A stretch of 64,000 nt of DNA, from assembly GCF_029873635.1 (NCBI RefSeq), contig NC_080420.1:58067457-58131456 (forward strand), read 5' to 3'. The translations under genes and the position numbers were made by a program. Below the pieces are notes generated by a model. It ran no database searches. It saw only the letters and a program-made list of their open reading frames with translations, and was not told the DNA's origin. This DNA is from Malania oleifera. Its lineage: Eukaryota; Streptophyta; Magnoliopsida; Santalales; Ximeniaceae. Within the stretch, counting starts at the first letter, position 1. Every line of letters starts with the position of its first letter. Positions 10,810 through 22,461 of the stretch are shown in pieces.

Positions 10810-12727
10810 AATTTGTAACGACTTGATTTTTTGTGCCATTTTTTTCCCACTTAAACATATATAGCAAATCTCTCTGTATTATTTGCTAAAAACATCTCAG
10901 GCCCCTAAGGAAGCACTAAGGAAACTCTGTTCACATTACATTCCTAAGCAGTGGTAAACATAAAATTGTGTACTATATTTACAATACTAGAAATCTAAAA
11001 AGTCCCAAAATATACATTACAAAACTCCTAGTGACATCCATCAAAAACCCTGGGATCTACCCAAACAATCAACACCCAGGAAACACTCACTCTTCAAAAA
11101 GGGCAGCGTGAGAATCTCTCTACCTGTGAGCCTGATATGCTCGCCTAACTAGATCACCTGAAAAATGTTAAGTCATAGGGGTGAGACAATGCTTAGTAAG
11201 AAGAAATATGCTATCACTAGTGTGTGGCAACTGAGTTACACATTTAAAATACTAATATAATACTGAAACTGTAAAACTGTTAGTCTAGTATACCGTACTG
11301 ATTACATTTATTACAATTTAAAATACAATTGCATATATGAGTTTTCTAGCTACGCATAATTCTAGTATTATAATAAATTTGCTGTTGTATTGTATATCTG
11401 TGTATATGGAAACAACTGTGATAATACCCTAGAACTGAATGTCATGATTTAACCCCTCATGATAGGGTTGTGCGGCCTGTAGGCGGGACTTAACATTGGT
11501 TGACCCACCAGGTAAGTCAATATGAAGCTCTACCAATCATCAATCCGGCCCTCTACAATCTCTCCGAGCTTGATAACTAATCTTTACCTCGTCAAACCGG
11601 CCTCCTCCACCCAGAATACTGGGGAGACTGCAATCTTTCCATAGACACGATTAACGAAATTCACATACTATCTGAGATATGTGGTTGCACTCTGATCTGA
11701 ATGTAGCAACGATACAGTGCTTAGCTGTCTGAATCTAACTGAATATTTCCTCACGATCTGATACTATTTAGTACTGATATTTATAATTATCTCACAGTTT
11801 TTACCATGATTTTGAAATACCAACAACATTTTTAAACTGATATGCATAATCTGAATTTCTGACTAAATAAATGAATAACTGAGTGTTATGGTTCTAAAGT
11901 CATGGTATTCTGAAAATACTATAAATCATATTTTACGAAAACTACATATCGATGTTTTCTGCTGATATACTGTAAAAAATGATATTTGTAAAAATGGTAT
12001 AAATACTATACTAAACTATTGTGAACTCATGTCACACGATTAAGTAATTAGATTCTCATGCTCTAAAATATGCAACTCCTACTATAATAATAATATTCTG
12101 GAAAAACAGAATAATAAACTGATATATATACATAATTTTCTGATAAACTTTCTAAATTCCTAGCATAGCATATTTCCCTTACCTATCTGACTGGGAGGCT
12201 GGCCTCCACTCAACTCTCGCACTCTTGGTGTACCAACCCTAAAAACCTGCATTTACATATGCAAATTTCCCAGTAAATTAATACACCCATATTTCCTGAA
12301 ATTGCCTATTCATAATTTCTTGAACTGTAATTTACCTAGGCTCCCAAACGGATACTTGGTGGGGTCCTCAACCCATGACTATAAGGGCCCAAAACACCCT
12401 ATTCCTGAAAATATGACACCCCAAATTTATTCCACAAAACACTAGTATATTCTTGTAGAATACAAAATTTGGCCCCAAATAATACTAGTAATACTGAAAA
12501 TACTTAAAAATCCACTTATCCAAAATTTGGGATGGTTCTCAAACTGCTCAAATTGAATTTTCGCCCAAGTTAGGTTGTAAAGAATCTCCCTAAGATTACC
12601 GTGTTAGCTTTTGATCATCGAACTGAGGAGAATCAGAGCCAGAAATTTAGAGAGAAGTGAGAGAAACCATTTTCTAGAGAGAGAAAATGAGAGAGAAAAA
12701 TTTTTCGCGAAAAACTAATTTTTTGCA

Positions 12728-12735
12728 TATTTATA
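12728..12735 (-). promoter_or_regulatory. TATA box in the 5' LTR
   Basis: TATAAATA on the minus strand, in the same context as 2324-2331. It would position transcription of the element. Confidence 0.6.
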
Positions 12736-12749
12736 GGTGGCTGGCCACG

Positions 12750-12960
12750 TTGGCCTCGTCGATGAGCCACGTCGCCTCGTCGACGAGCCTATGGAGGCAG
12801 TTCGTCGACGAAAACGGTGTCCTTATCGACGAAATTCAGGCTCTGAAAGCAGCCCCTTGGTAAATTCTCATCGATGAGACATGCGTCCATATCGACGAGC
12901 CCGAGAAGACTTTTCATCAACGAACGCTCCGCATTTGTCAACGAAGCTTGCTGTGTCCCC
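12750..12960 (-). promoter_or_regulatory. Dense cluster of CGTCGACGA-like palindromic motifs
   Basis: About nine variants in 210 bp: CTCGTCGATGAG, CTCGTCGACGAG, TTCGTCGACGAA, TATCGACGAA, CATCGATGAG, ATATCGACGAG, TTCATCAACGAA and GTCAACGAAG. They sit upstream of the TATA box and several are perfect palindromes. They look like repeated protein-binding sites in U3, but no factor can be named from sequence. Confidence 0.55.
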
Positions 12961-13022
12961 TTTTAAAATTCTTTTTCCCTCTCTTTTCTTTATTATTTAA
13001 TTTCAATAGTTATCCGGATTAT

Positions 13023-14690
13023 CCCTTAAGATACTTCTTATGGAATATTCATGCTGATGCCTCACATGCTATTAAGTATGGTTGAAATCATCACAATGAT
13101 GGTTCAACTAAAAGCAGGTTGTTAAACCCATCACAATAGTTATAGAAGATAGTTCAGCCACACTCATAAAAAGATTGTGGGCAAGTTGTAGCAAAGTTTC
13201 GATTGTGAATCTTAAATCTTTAAACATGTGTTTCCTATATGTTCTCCATTAATGATCTTATCTCACCCTTTATATTGTCCACGAACATCTTTGTTGTGGT
13301 TGCTATCTCGTGAGAGGTGTGGGAAATTACACAAAGATTTTCCTTGGCAATTTTTTGGCGAAACATCGTCAAATCAACATTGGAAAATTTGGCTAACATC
13401 AATGACATGACGTCTTTATTGTCATGTACCTTTTGTAACTAGCAGCATAAAGTCACCCTTGTAGGTGTGCCAAAAGGGTCTTCGATAATTTTATGCGTTA
13501 ACACCTTTTAAAATGTTTTGTCCCACTAGTTATGTCAAAAGGTGTTTATAGAAAATAGGTACCTAAACACCCTTTCATGATGTGGATATTGGTGATTGGT
13601 TATGGATGTGATGAAGTAATGAATTGTAATCCCCAACCCTTGTTAGAATTTTTGAAATAGTGTCCTATTTTATGAGGGGTACCTTGTGCAAAAAAAAAAA
13701 AAAAAAATTGTAGATAGGGAATTGTAGAAGTCATATAACTAAGGAGAAAATAAAGGAAGTTAGAAGACACATTAGAAGAGAAAAAAGACGGAGACATTAT
13801 GGAAAAGATTAAATTTAGATGGTGTTGGTAATTGATAATTAACTCTAAGAATTGAAATCGGAATGGTTGATTCCCACTCCTAATATTTATTTTATGACAA
13901 TCTTATTCCGATTTTCATTCCATGCAGGAATGATATTCCCCCTTTTTACTTACATTTTGATTCCTAACTTTTACTCGACAATATAATACTATTGTATATT
14001 AATACAGATATATAATAGCAAAATTTATTACTTATATAATATATAAAAAAATAAAATACTATTGTGTAATAAAATATAATGTTATGGTGGTTGTTTTATT
14101 ATATTATTATTTTATATTAAATAATAAATTGTGTTATATGGTTATAAAATATGATATTTTTATTTACATTCAATAAATTACATATTAAATATAACTTATA
14201 TAATATAAGATAAAATATAATATTAATAATGTACAGTTAAAAATAATAATAATAATAAAAAACATGATAAAATATAATATGTAAAACATAATCAAGTACA
14301 TGATTATCGAAATGATTTTATTATAAAAAATTGTTTAGTATATAGCTTAACAAAATAATATTATATAATAATTATATATTTATAATATTATTATGTCATA
14401 CTAAATTAATTGAATAAACTTTTTATTCTAACTAGCCTTGTATCTAAATCCTATATCTATATATACTAAACTTTATAATACAATTTTAATTCCAATTCGG
14501 TGTTGAACTAAATATGAGAGAGAAAATTGACATTTCAATTTTTGATTCCTCACTTAGAGGAAAATAAGTAAGAGAGAGAGAGAGAGAGAGCTGAAACGTT
14601 TTAATATTAAGCTAATTAATTAACATATATAAAATTTTTTATGTAGGGCCTTTATATTATACAGAAGAGGGACCCACATATGCCTCTTCC
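13023..14690. other. AT-rich intergenic sequence
   Basis: No coding signature on either strand. From 13.98 to 14.45 kb it is almost pure A/T with short TTAT and AATA runs. A GA microsatellite (about 14570-14590) precedes the CT-rich segment at 14.7 kb. Confidence 0.55.
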
Positions 14691-14708
14691 TTGCAGGGCA
14701 CGGTAAGA

Positions 14709-14724
14709 TTGACTGGGGTTGACG
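14709..14724 (+). promoter_or_regulatory. Pair of W-box-like TTGAC motifs
   Basis: TTGACT at 14709-14714 and TTGACG at 14719-14724, 10 bp apart, just upstream of CT-rich, UTR-like sequence. TTGAC cores bind WRKY factors in plants. Such short motifs also occur by chance, so this is only suggestive. Confidence 0.25.
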
Positions 14725-14757
14725 ACCGAAACACTCCTCTGCTCTGCTCTGCTCTGC

Positions 14758-15006
14758 TATTCTCTGCGTCGTCGGTTTCGGTGAGACGCTCTTCCTCCAT
14801 TGCCATTCTTTACTGTATTTCTCTCACTTACGCTGTGTCTGTTGCTCTCCTGGCTCTCTGATTTGGATATTAAAAACTCTCCTGGCTATTCTCTGCGTCT
14901 TTGGTTTCGGTGAGACGCTCTTCCTCCATTGCCATTTCTTTACTGTATTTCTCTCACTCACGCTGTGTCTGTCGCTCTCCTGGCTCTCTGATTTGGATAT
15001 TAAAAA
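14758..15006 (+). repeat. 129-bp tandem duplication in CT-rich, 5'UTR-like sequence
   Basis: The block from TATTCTCTGCGTC to GATTTGGATATTAAAAA occurs at 14758 and again at 14887, with a few substitutions. Both copies contain GGTTTCGGTGAGACGC, which resembles a splice donor (G|GTGAGA). The CT-rich character and a GC content above the neighbourhood suggest a transcript leader, possibly of a plus-strand gene. Linking it to RDR1 exon 1 at 40.6 kb would need a 25-kb intron and is speculative. Confidence 0.75.
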
Positions 15007-16229
15007 ATCATCTTTGATGCTTACTTCATGTTTGTTTTGGGATAACTCAGGATTTTATGCATTGCTGTCGTCACCAGTCTGGACATCTTCATTGACCTTT
15101 GTGTGTGTGATTTTACCCAGTATGTTTATGCATTTCTGCATTGTAGTTTTTTTTTTTTTTAATGCCTTTGGAAACTCTTTAATAAATTGCTGTAGAAGAT
15201 AGGTAAAGTAATGGAAAAAACCTTTTAATTTAATGGTTTGTTTTGTTGAGAGATGCTGGCAAAGGAATGGGTTTCCATGTAGGATTTGGAATTTATCATA
15301 AAATGCCACGTTCGCTGGGACAAAAAAAGAGTTATGTTTTGCTGCGGATCCAAATGATGTGAGCCTCACATCACTGTAATGGGTCAAATTGTCATAATAT
15401 TAACATAACATTCTCCAAATCTTTCTTCCAAGTCTTTGTTTTGTTTTGGTTTCGAAGAAAGGAAGTACTTGCCTTGCTGAGGCAATATTTGCTCAAATGT
15501 CTATTCTAGGAGTAGAATAGTTATAATGGAGGCATTTGATAGTTTGCATAAAAAATTGTGCTAAGACCATAAAAAGGATAATAATGTAAAATATTTTTTG
15601 AGTCCATGACAAAGAAAAGTCAAAGAATAATTATTTCTAAATGTCATCATGGGAATGTCTATTCCCATTCTATTACATGTTGAGTGGAATAATATACACT
15701 TTTGCATGACTGACTTGTTTTTGAAATTTATGTTTGCATATAATTTTTTTATTTCATTCTCATTGCATTTCATCATACTCATAGGAATAGATATTCTTAA
15801 TTTCATCAGTTTTTGCAGGAATTTTCTCTATTCGTTGTTGATTTTTGTGTGATTCATATTTCAAAATGTTAGGGACAAAGGAGTCCATGGGTGGGTCTTG
15901 GGCCCAACTCATGTATATAAGCACCTATTCTTTACTCTATTTTTTCAATGTGGGACAAACTCTTAAGTAGATTTCTAAACAATCTCCTCCTCACTTGTGA
16001 GTTCCAACCACTCTCTCTTGAATAGAAGCCATTATTTGTCATGTAACAAACTAGGAGCCATTACTCAAATGAAGAAGCAAGTAAATTTTGGGAGTCATTG
16101 GGCAAGAATTTTGAACTTAAGGATTCTAGGACACTGAAATTTGTTGTAAAGAATTTTCTACACTTCTAGATGGTTGAATGTAAGGGTTGTACAATCCTAA
16201 CTTAGAAAATATCACCAATTGTTGGAGGA
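15007..16229. other. Non-coding sequence with an LTR-like segment
   Basis: No recognisable coding sequence. The stretch starting TGTTAGGGACAAAGGAG (about 15868) contains ATGTATATAAGCACC and CAATGTGGGACAAAC. This leader-like arrangement is often seen in LTRs of small elements, but no matching end or TSD was found. Confidence 0.4.
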
Positions 16230-18960
16230 CCTTAAAAATGAACATCTCTTTCTCTAGTACCTGATTGTGAAGTTTCCAGAATAGTAAAGAACTTGTGAAT
16301 AGTAGCCAGAACACAAAAGGAAACATGTTTGTTTTTATTGGATGTCATTATACCAACCGTCATAGAAGACCTGATCAAACTTCAGATCAAGGTTGTGAAG
16401 GTTAAGGGGCTGTTCTCCAAGGTCAACTTAGTTGAATAAAATCCTAAACGTTAGAATGCGAACTTTAAACACAGCAAAAGAATATGAGGCTTGAGTTCAA
16501 ACCTAAGACTAACAACCTTACTTTGAAGAATAAAGGAGTTTTGTATATTAAGAACTAGGCATTGTGCTTCCCAAGACGTAGGAAGAGGAACAACAACCTT
16601 GTTAAACCAAATTCAAATTGGATGCCATAATTGCGGCCATTTTTGAAGTGAACACTACTGTGCACCAAAAGGATTTGGTGCCATGAGGCCTCGCATGTTG
16701 CAACAAAAGTTTACACATCCATAAGGAAAGAGAAGAATTTCTATTGATAGGAGACTCTAGGCTCACTCTTTTTTTCGAAAAAAAGAGAGATGAATCTATA
16801 TTCATAGAAGATTGTAGGCCCACTCAAAGTTGCACCTCACTCGAATTTAATGGAGTTGGAGAAAGAAAAATTGAACTCCGAAAGAAATGATGAACTTATT
16901 GCCACTAAATGTAGAAGAATGTAACATTTTAGTATTATTATCTTTACTAAGAAGGTAGGAGATTCCCATAGCTTGGTCAAATATTTTAAATGCCCCAAAA
17001 TACCCATATAATTGTTTGTGTAATCAAATCAAAATATCCTTCATCTTATGTCCTTCTCTATAGATAGTTTGTTTGTTTGTTTGTTTTTTTTTATAATTTA
17101 AAAAATAAAAATTTGGGGAGCTTTGGAGCACACATAGAGTGCATGCTCGTTGCAAGTTATTGTTGTTGCTATTATTGTTAGGGCAAAAGACGCTTACCTC
17201 CCCTGAGGTTTGCCAAAAAGGAAAAGACCTCCCCATAGGTTTTTAAAATTCCATAGACCTCCCCTCAAGTTTGCATCTATGCACACTCGTATTCCCTTAT
17301 GTATACTTTTTGTTAGTATTTAAACGAAAGTTAAAAAAATAGTTTGTTTTAGGAGCTGCTAGCTTCCTACGTATGATATGGTTGAATTTTTTTCCCTTTC
17401 TACCCTTATTTACGTAATGCCTTTTAAAGTAATTTTTTCCCAGTTATGCCTTGAATCAGGAGCTACTAGCTTCCTATTTGCCCTTATTTGCGTAATGCTT
17501 TTTAAAGTAATTTTTTTCCTATTTTGCCCTTAATTATAAGTTGCCAGCATGGTACAATTTGCCTTTGAAAATATTCTTTCCTTTTTGCCCTTAATCACAT
17601 ATTATAGAAGGTTCATTTGCCTTTGGAAAATTTTAACCACTTCTTTATCCTTATGAAGTCCATTTCATGTTGCCTATCTCAAAGCAAACGAGACATCTTT
17701 GTTAAATGGAAATCAACCTTCAATTTTACATCCATATCTAATTGAGACAAAAATAATAAATTTTTGGCTCTCATTACTTCAATATTTATGTAACTTCGAA
17801 TTACTTGCAAACTCATTTGTTTGACAATATTCTAAAATAGGTAAAGAATATTATTCTTTAGTCTAATTAGTTACTGTGTGTTTTTGATATTCTTCGCATT
17901 TCTAGACTTTGCCGTGGGTCAATTCTTACTGGCTATTTTTGCTAGTAGAATGAGTTCTAGATTGATACTAACCATGCAATAAGGGGAGCATATCATAAAA
18001 AAGTATAGTTTTAGATATGGATCTAATGGCCAAAAATTTATTATTTTTGTTTCAATTAGATGTGCATGTAAAATTGAATGTTGATTTCGATTTGATAGAT
18101 ATGTCTATTTTGTTTTGAAGGTAGGCAACATGGAATGACTTAATAAGGGTAAAGAAAGGGGAAAAAAATTTCAAAGGAAAATTAAGGGCAAAAGGGAAAA
18201 AGCATATTTTTAAAGGCAAATTGTACCATGCTGGCAACATATAATCAAAGGCAAAATAGGGAAAAATTATTTTTAAAGGCATTATGTAAATAAGGGCAAA
18301 AAAGAAAAAAAAAAATTCAACCACATCATGTTAGGAAGCTAGCAGCTCCTGATTGAGGGCTTAATTGGAAAAAAAAATATTTTTTAAAATTGTTTTTAAA
18401 GGCATTATGTAAATAAGGGCATAAAGGGGAAAAATATTTTCAAATATGTTCAGCCACATCACATGTAGGAAGCTAGTAGCTTTGATTAAGGGCATAACTG
18501 AAAAAAATATTTGTTCAAAATTGTTTTTAAATGCATTATGTAAATAAGGGCACAAAGGAAAATTTTTTTTCAACCACATCATGTGTAGGGAGCTAGCAAC
18601 TCTTGATTGAGGGCATAATTAGAAAAAAATAACTTTTAAACTTTTGTTTGAATACTAACAGAAAGTTGACATGAGGGGGTGTGAATGTCCATAGATTCAA
18701 ACTTGAAGAGAGATTTGTGGGATTTTAAAAAGCTCAGGCGAGTTCTTGATCTTTTTTGGCAAACTTCAAGGGAGGTGAGTGTCTTTTGCTCTTTTGCCCT
18801 TATTATTATTATTACTACTATTGGGGGTGTGGGGTTGGAGGAAGCAATACTTTCAGCATGTCACATGCAAAGTAGAATTCTGTATTAGAAAGCAATTGAA
18901 TCATGGAAGGGGTATAGTCTTAATTTAAAATACTATTAAGTGTGAACCTGTTCAGCTATG
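16230..18960. repeat. Dispersed repeat, copy A
   Basis: Homologous to 29655-33200 in the same orientation. Shared blocks include AACTTAGTTGAATAAAATCC, AGGAAGAGGAACAAC, CACCTCACTCGAATTT and AATACTTTCAGCATGTCACA. Copy A carries the foldback element at 17180-18800 and lacks about 0.9 kb (30.0-30.9 kb) and about 1.5 kb (31.5-33.0 kb) that are present in copy B. No protein signature was recognised, so the type of repeat is unknown. Confidence 0.75.
17180..18800. mobile_element. Foldback (Mutator-like) element with long inverted-repeat arms
   Basis: Begins AGGGCAAAAGACGCTTACCT and ends in the inverted counterpart CTTTTGCCCT. Inverted similarity continues inward for hundreds of bases: the left arm reaches about 17765 and the right arm returns to about 18030, leaving only about 265 bp between them. 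Both arms contain diverged repeats of a roughly 115-bp unit (GGAAGCTAGCAGCTCCTGAT and GGCATTATGTAAATAAGGGC), with more copies on the right. Flanks TATTATTGTT and TATTATTATT look like a 10-bp TSD (9 of 10), although the target is itself a simple repeat. Long TIRs and a 9-11 bp TSD suggest a Mutator-like foldback. No transposase is present. Confidence 0.75.
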
Positions 18961-18965
18961 GTTAT
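18961..18965. repeat. Left TSD of the copia element (GTTAT)
   Basis: GTTAT directly before the LTR start TGTTAAG. The same five bases follow the right LTR at 29642-29646. Confidence 0.85.
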
Positions 18966-19205
18966 TGTTAAGATTTGGTTAAAAATGAATGACCTAACTC
19001 GAAGATAGGTCTCTCCCTCTATTTATAATACAAATTTAAATACATTCTAATGACAATAATACCCTTGCGAACTCTCATTAATTAACATACTAACACACTC
19101 AATAATAATAATATCTTTCCCCTTTCTGACATAGTTCAGTTCAGATCTTACGGGGTATAGCTGTGACCGGATCAATAATGCTAAAGACATATATAACCTC
19201 TAACA
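18966..19205 (-). repeat. Copia 3' LTR (240 bp)
   Basis: TGTTAAGATTTGG to CCTCTAACA, matching 29472-29641 over most of its length. It keeps about 70 bp (near 19110-19185) missing from the other LTR. Confidence 0.92.
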
Positions 19206-19217
19206 CTCCCCCTCAAG
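19206..19217 (-). other. Copia polypurine tract
   Basis: The minus strand reads CTTGAGGGGGAG directly before the 3' LTR, the canonical copia plus-strand primer. Confidence 0.85.
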
Positions 19218-19261
19218 CTTAAGCATAAATGTCATAAGCTCCTAGCTTGTCACAAATGAAT

Positions 19262-19756
19262 CTAACACGAGGACCCCCTCAACGCTTTGGTAAGGCAATT
19301 AGCAAACTGCATGTCCGACTTCACATAAGCGGTTGTAATGAGCTTTTGCACAAGTTTCTCTCGAACAAAGTGGCAATCAACATCAATGTGCTTTGTCCGC
19401 TCTTGATAGACTGGGTTGGAGGCAATATGAAGAGAAACTTGATTATCACACATCAACTTCATAGGCTAAGAATGTGGAAAACCCAATTCTTCCAGCATGT
19501 TCTTCAACTAGACAAGGTCATAGTTAGTGTGAGCCATAGATCTATATTCTAATTCAACACTTGACCTTGACACCGCAATTTGTTTCTTACTTTTCCAAGA
19601 AAACAAATTACCACCAACCAGGATACAGTACTTAGTGGTGGATCTCCGATCAAAAGGTAATCCAGCCCAATCTGCATCTGTATATCCATGGATATAAGTG
19701 TGACCCTGATCAAGATATAAAAGATCTCTCCTAGGTGAACCTTTGAGATGTCTCAA
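19262..19756 (-). pseudogene. Copia RNase H domain
   Basis: Two open pieces in different frames: GYTDADWAGLPFDRRSTT and SRSSVELEYRSMA in 19508-19756, then LMCDNQVSLHIASNPVYQER and TKHIDVDCHFVREKL in 19262-19462. Both are hallmark copia RNase H blocks (consensus SSAEAEYRAMA). A frameshift separates them. Confidence 0.88.
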
Positions 19757-19932
19757 GATGTGAATTACTGTCCCAACTACTTGTGCTCAGAGAATCTAGA
19801 AATTGACTCACAACACTTGTTGCAAAACATATATTCGACTGAGTAACTATGAGATAATTCAACTTTCCAACAAGTCTCTAGTATTGTCCAAGATTAGGTA
19901 GCAAATCACCCATATCCGACATTAACTTGTTG

Positions 19933-20683
19933 TTAGGATCCATGGGTGTCAACCGGTTTAGATCCTAACAAGCCAGTTTCATCTAACAGATCAAGAACGT
20001 ACTTCTTTTGTGGCACAATAGTTCCAATACGAAATCTCGATACTTCTATACCCAAGAAGTATTTCAATGACACCAAATCTTTGGTCTGAAACTTAGTGCG
20101 TAGAAAAAGTTTGAGACTCGAAATACTTTTGTCATCATCATTTGTAATAACAATATCATCCACATAAACAAGGAAAAGGATCCTACCCGATGAAGTATGA
20201 CGATAAAACATGGAATGATCCACAACACACTATCGAAGATTAAACTTAAGTACTACAACATTGAAACGACTAAACCATGCTCTGGGAGACTGTTTTAAAC
20301 CATAGAAAGCCTTCTTGTGTTGACACACTAATCTTGACTCCCCCTGAGCAACAAACCTACGTGGTTGCCCTTGATAAACCTCCTCCTCAAGGTCACCATG
20401 CAAGAATGCATTTTTTTACATCTATCTGATGCAAAGGCCAGTGACAAGTAGTAGCCAAGGAGATGAACAGATGTACTGATGTAAGTTTGGCAACCGGAGA
20501 AAAAGTATTAGAGTAATCCAGACCATACACCTGAGTGTATCCCTTAGCAACAAGATGAGCCTTTAAACGAGCCACTGAACTATCAGGGTTGACTTTCACA
20601 GTGCAAACCAGGGACAACAAACCACAAACTTGTCAAGACCATTGTCATGTACAACATTTATCTCATCAACCATAACATCCCTT
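19933..20683 (-). pseudogene. Copia reverse transcriptase
   Basis: The N-terminal part (20393-20620) has ARLKAHLVAKGYTQVYGLDY, NTFSPVAKLTSV and LHQIDVKKCIL. The C-terminal part (19933-20223) has RILFLVYVDDIVITND, the intact YVDD active site, and LKYFLGIEVSR. A frameshift between about 20223 and 20400 breaks the gene. Confidence 0.9.
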
Positions 20684-21900
20684 CATCCTAAATGGGTTAA
20701 GGCTTCCGAAACAGATTTAGGAAGGGTAGTAGATGATAGAGTAATGACAAAACAATAATAGGAGGGTGATAAGTAGTCATAAGAAACATAGTTGGAAATG
20801 GGGTGTTGAGAGCATGTGCATTTATCTTTCCGAACAGCAATAGGAGGATCAACATCATATGAAGTATGATCATCAAACAAGGAAACCAAAGGTGTGGTAG
20901 TAGAAGCTAGAGGGGACTCTCTTCCTTGGAGCCGTTGTTGTGAATACACCTGCAAATTAGGATGATCAAGGCGATATGGACTCAAACGACATGAAGACTC
21001 AGATGGTTGGTTGGGCAAGGACGCCAACGTAGAATCTGGAAGATTAGGTAACGGAAGAGACTCATTGATCTTAGAAGCGCTTAGTGACTGGGTGTAGTAA
21101 GGTGTAGGCTCAAAGAAGGTATTATTGGTAGAAATAAAGAAGCGATGCAACACAAGGCTATAACAACAATACCCTTTTTGAGTATATGAGTAGCCCAGAA
21201 AGACACATTTTATAGCATAAGGATCCAACTTATCAACCCAAGGAGTTAGTTGATGAACAAAGGACACACACCCAAATACACGAGGAGGAAGAGAAAATAG
21301 AGGTGAATTAGGAAAGAGATTGGAGTAAGGAATTTTACCACTAAGAACAGAGGATGGCAATTTGTTGATTAAATAACAAGCAGTAAGTATAGCATCACTC
21401 CACAGCACTTTAGATACATGCATTTGATAAAGTAAAGTGTGAGTGATTTCAAGAAGATGTTTATTTTTCCACTCTGCAACCCCATTTTTTTGAGGAGCGT
21501 GGGCACAGGATGATTGATAAACAATACCAAATTGAGTCATATAAGTAGTGAATTATGCACTGAAAAACTCTTTAGCATTATCACTTTGAAGTATTTGAAC
21601 TGGCAAACCAAGTTGAGTATTTATTTCAAAACAAAAGGCACAAAATACGTTAAATAACTCAAAACAATCTTTTGTCAAATATAACCAAGTCGTTCTTGAA
21701 TAATCATCCACAAAGATTACAAAATACTGGAAACCCAACTTAGACACAACCCTACTCGGATCCCATGCATATGAATGAACTAGCATAAAAGGGCTTGCAA
21801 CCTGTTTATTGACTCGGGAAGCAAAAGAAACATGATTGTGCTTTCACAACTGACAAGACTTACAATTGAGACTAGACACAGAACTCAAATTAGGCACAAG
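20683..21900 (-). pseudogene. Copia integrase
   Basis: Upstream piece 21553-21786 has FVIFVDDYSRTTW (first catalytic Asp) and LQSDNAKEFFS (second). The long piece 20683-21540 has HAPQKNGVAEWKNKHLLE with the catalytic Glu, then PPRVFGCVSFVH and DPYAIKCVFLGYS, the usual copia C-terminal blocks. Stops near 21550 and 21850 interrupt the frame. The enzyme would insert the DNA copy into the genome. Confidence 0.9.
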
Positions 21901-21918
21901 ACATTTTAACTTTTCCAA

Positions 21919-22461
21919 TTAAGGATGACCCAAGTGACAATGAATTTGGAAAGGTGTGGCAATAGTAGTGAAGGTGGTAGAGGGAGATAGCAACTCAAAG
22001 TGATAGAGTCCACCAGCTTTACGCCCTCCGCCAATCATCTTCCTCGTCTTCAAATCTTGAATAACCACAACATGAGGGAAGAATATCACGGAACAATTCA
22101 TGGATTTAGTAATTTTGTGGATGGACATAAGATTGAAAGGAAATTTGGGAATATATAAAACCGAAGGAAGAGAAATAGAAGAAGTGGGATTTACAATCCC
22201 AATTTCCTTGACTGCAGTGGTGGATCCATCAGCAAGAGTAACACAAGGTAAGTTTGCAAAATATTGAAGAGTGGAGAAAACATTAGATATACCTGTGATA
22301 TGATAAGTGTTAGTGGAGTCTATGACCCAAGGACTAGGACGAGAAGTACTGGATGACACGCATACTATGTGCTTACTGGATTGGGCAAGAGATGCAATGA
22401 GAAGAGAAGCTTGTTGTGACACTTGATACTGCTGGAACTTGGAATACTCTTCCTCTAACAT
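21919..22461 (-). pseudogene. Copia protease and integrase zinc-binding start
   Basis: A 180-codon frame. SPWVIDSTNTYHITG is the protease active site (consensus WIIDSGATDHMT), with the Gly of the D-S/T-G motif replaced by Thr. LYIPKFPFNLMSIHKI and QDLKTRKMIGGGR follow, then HCHLGHP, the first half of the HHCC zinc finger of integrase. Confidence 0.88.

Larger units (their letters stand above)
1500..13022 (-). mobile_element. Ty3/gypsy chromovirus (Tekay/Del-like), decayed, with nested LINE
   Basis: A minus-strand LTR retrotransposon. From high to low coordinate it runs 5' LTR, initiator-Met tRNA primer site, gag, protease, reverse transcriptase, RNase H, integrase, chromodomain, polypurine tract and a partial 3' LTR. 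The 2.2-kb LTR and the integrase C-terminal chromodomain fit the Tekay/Del chromoviruses, whose integrase directs insertion into chromatin. Every domain carries stops or frameshifts and several key residues are changed, so the copy cannot be autonomous. A complete RTE LINE (3800-7018) interrupts the integrase. The lineage is inferred from gene order, LTR length and motifs, not from a tree. Confidence 0.88.
10814..13022 (-). repeat. 5' LTR of the chromovirus
   Basis: Starts TGTAACGACTTG at 10814 next to the primer site. Its distal half matches the other LTR until about 13022, where the final few bases have diverged from the TTACA terminus. Length is about 2.2 kb. No clean TSD could be scored because the distal end of the other LTR is missing. 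Confidence 0.82.

Noticed and set aside
15868-16060. A solo LTR or small TRIM element
   Set aside because: The start and leader motifs look LTR-like but no CA end, TSD or second copy was found.
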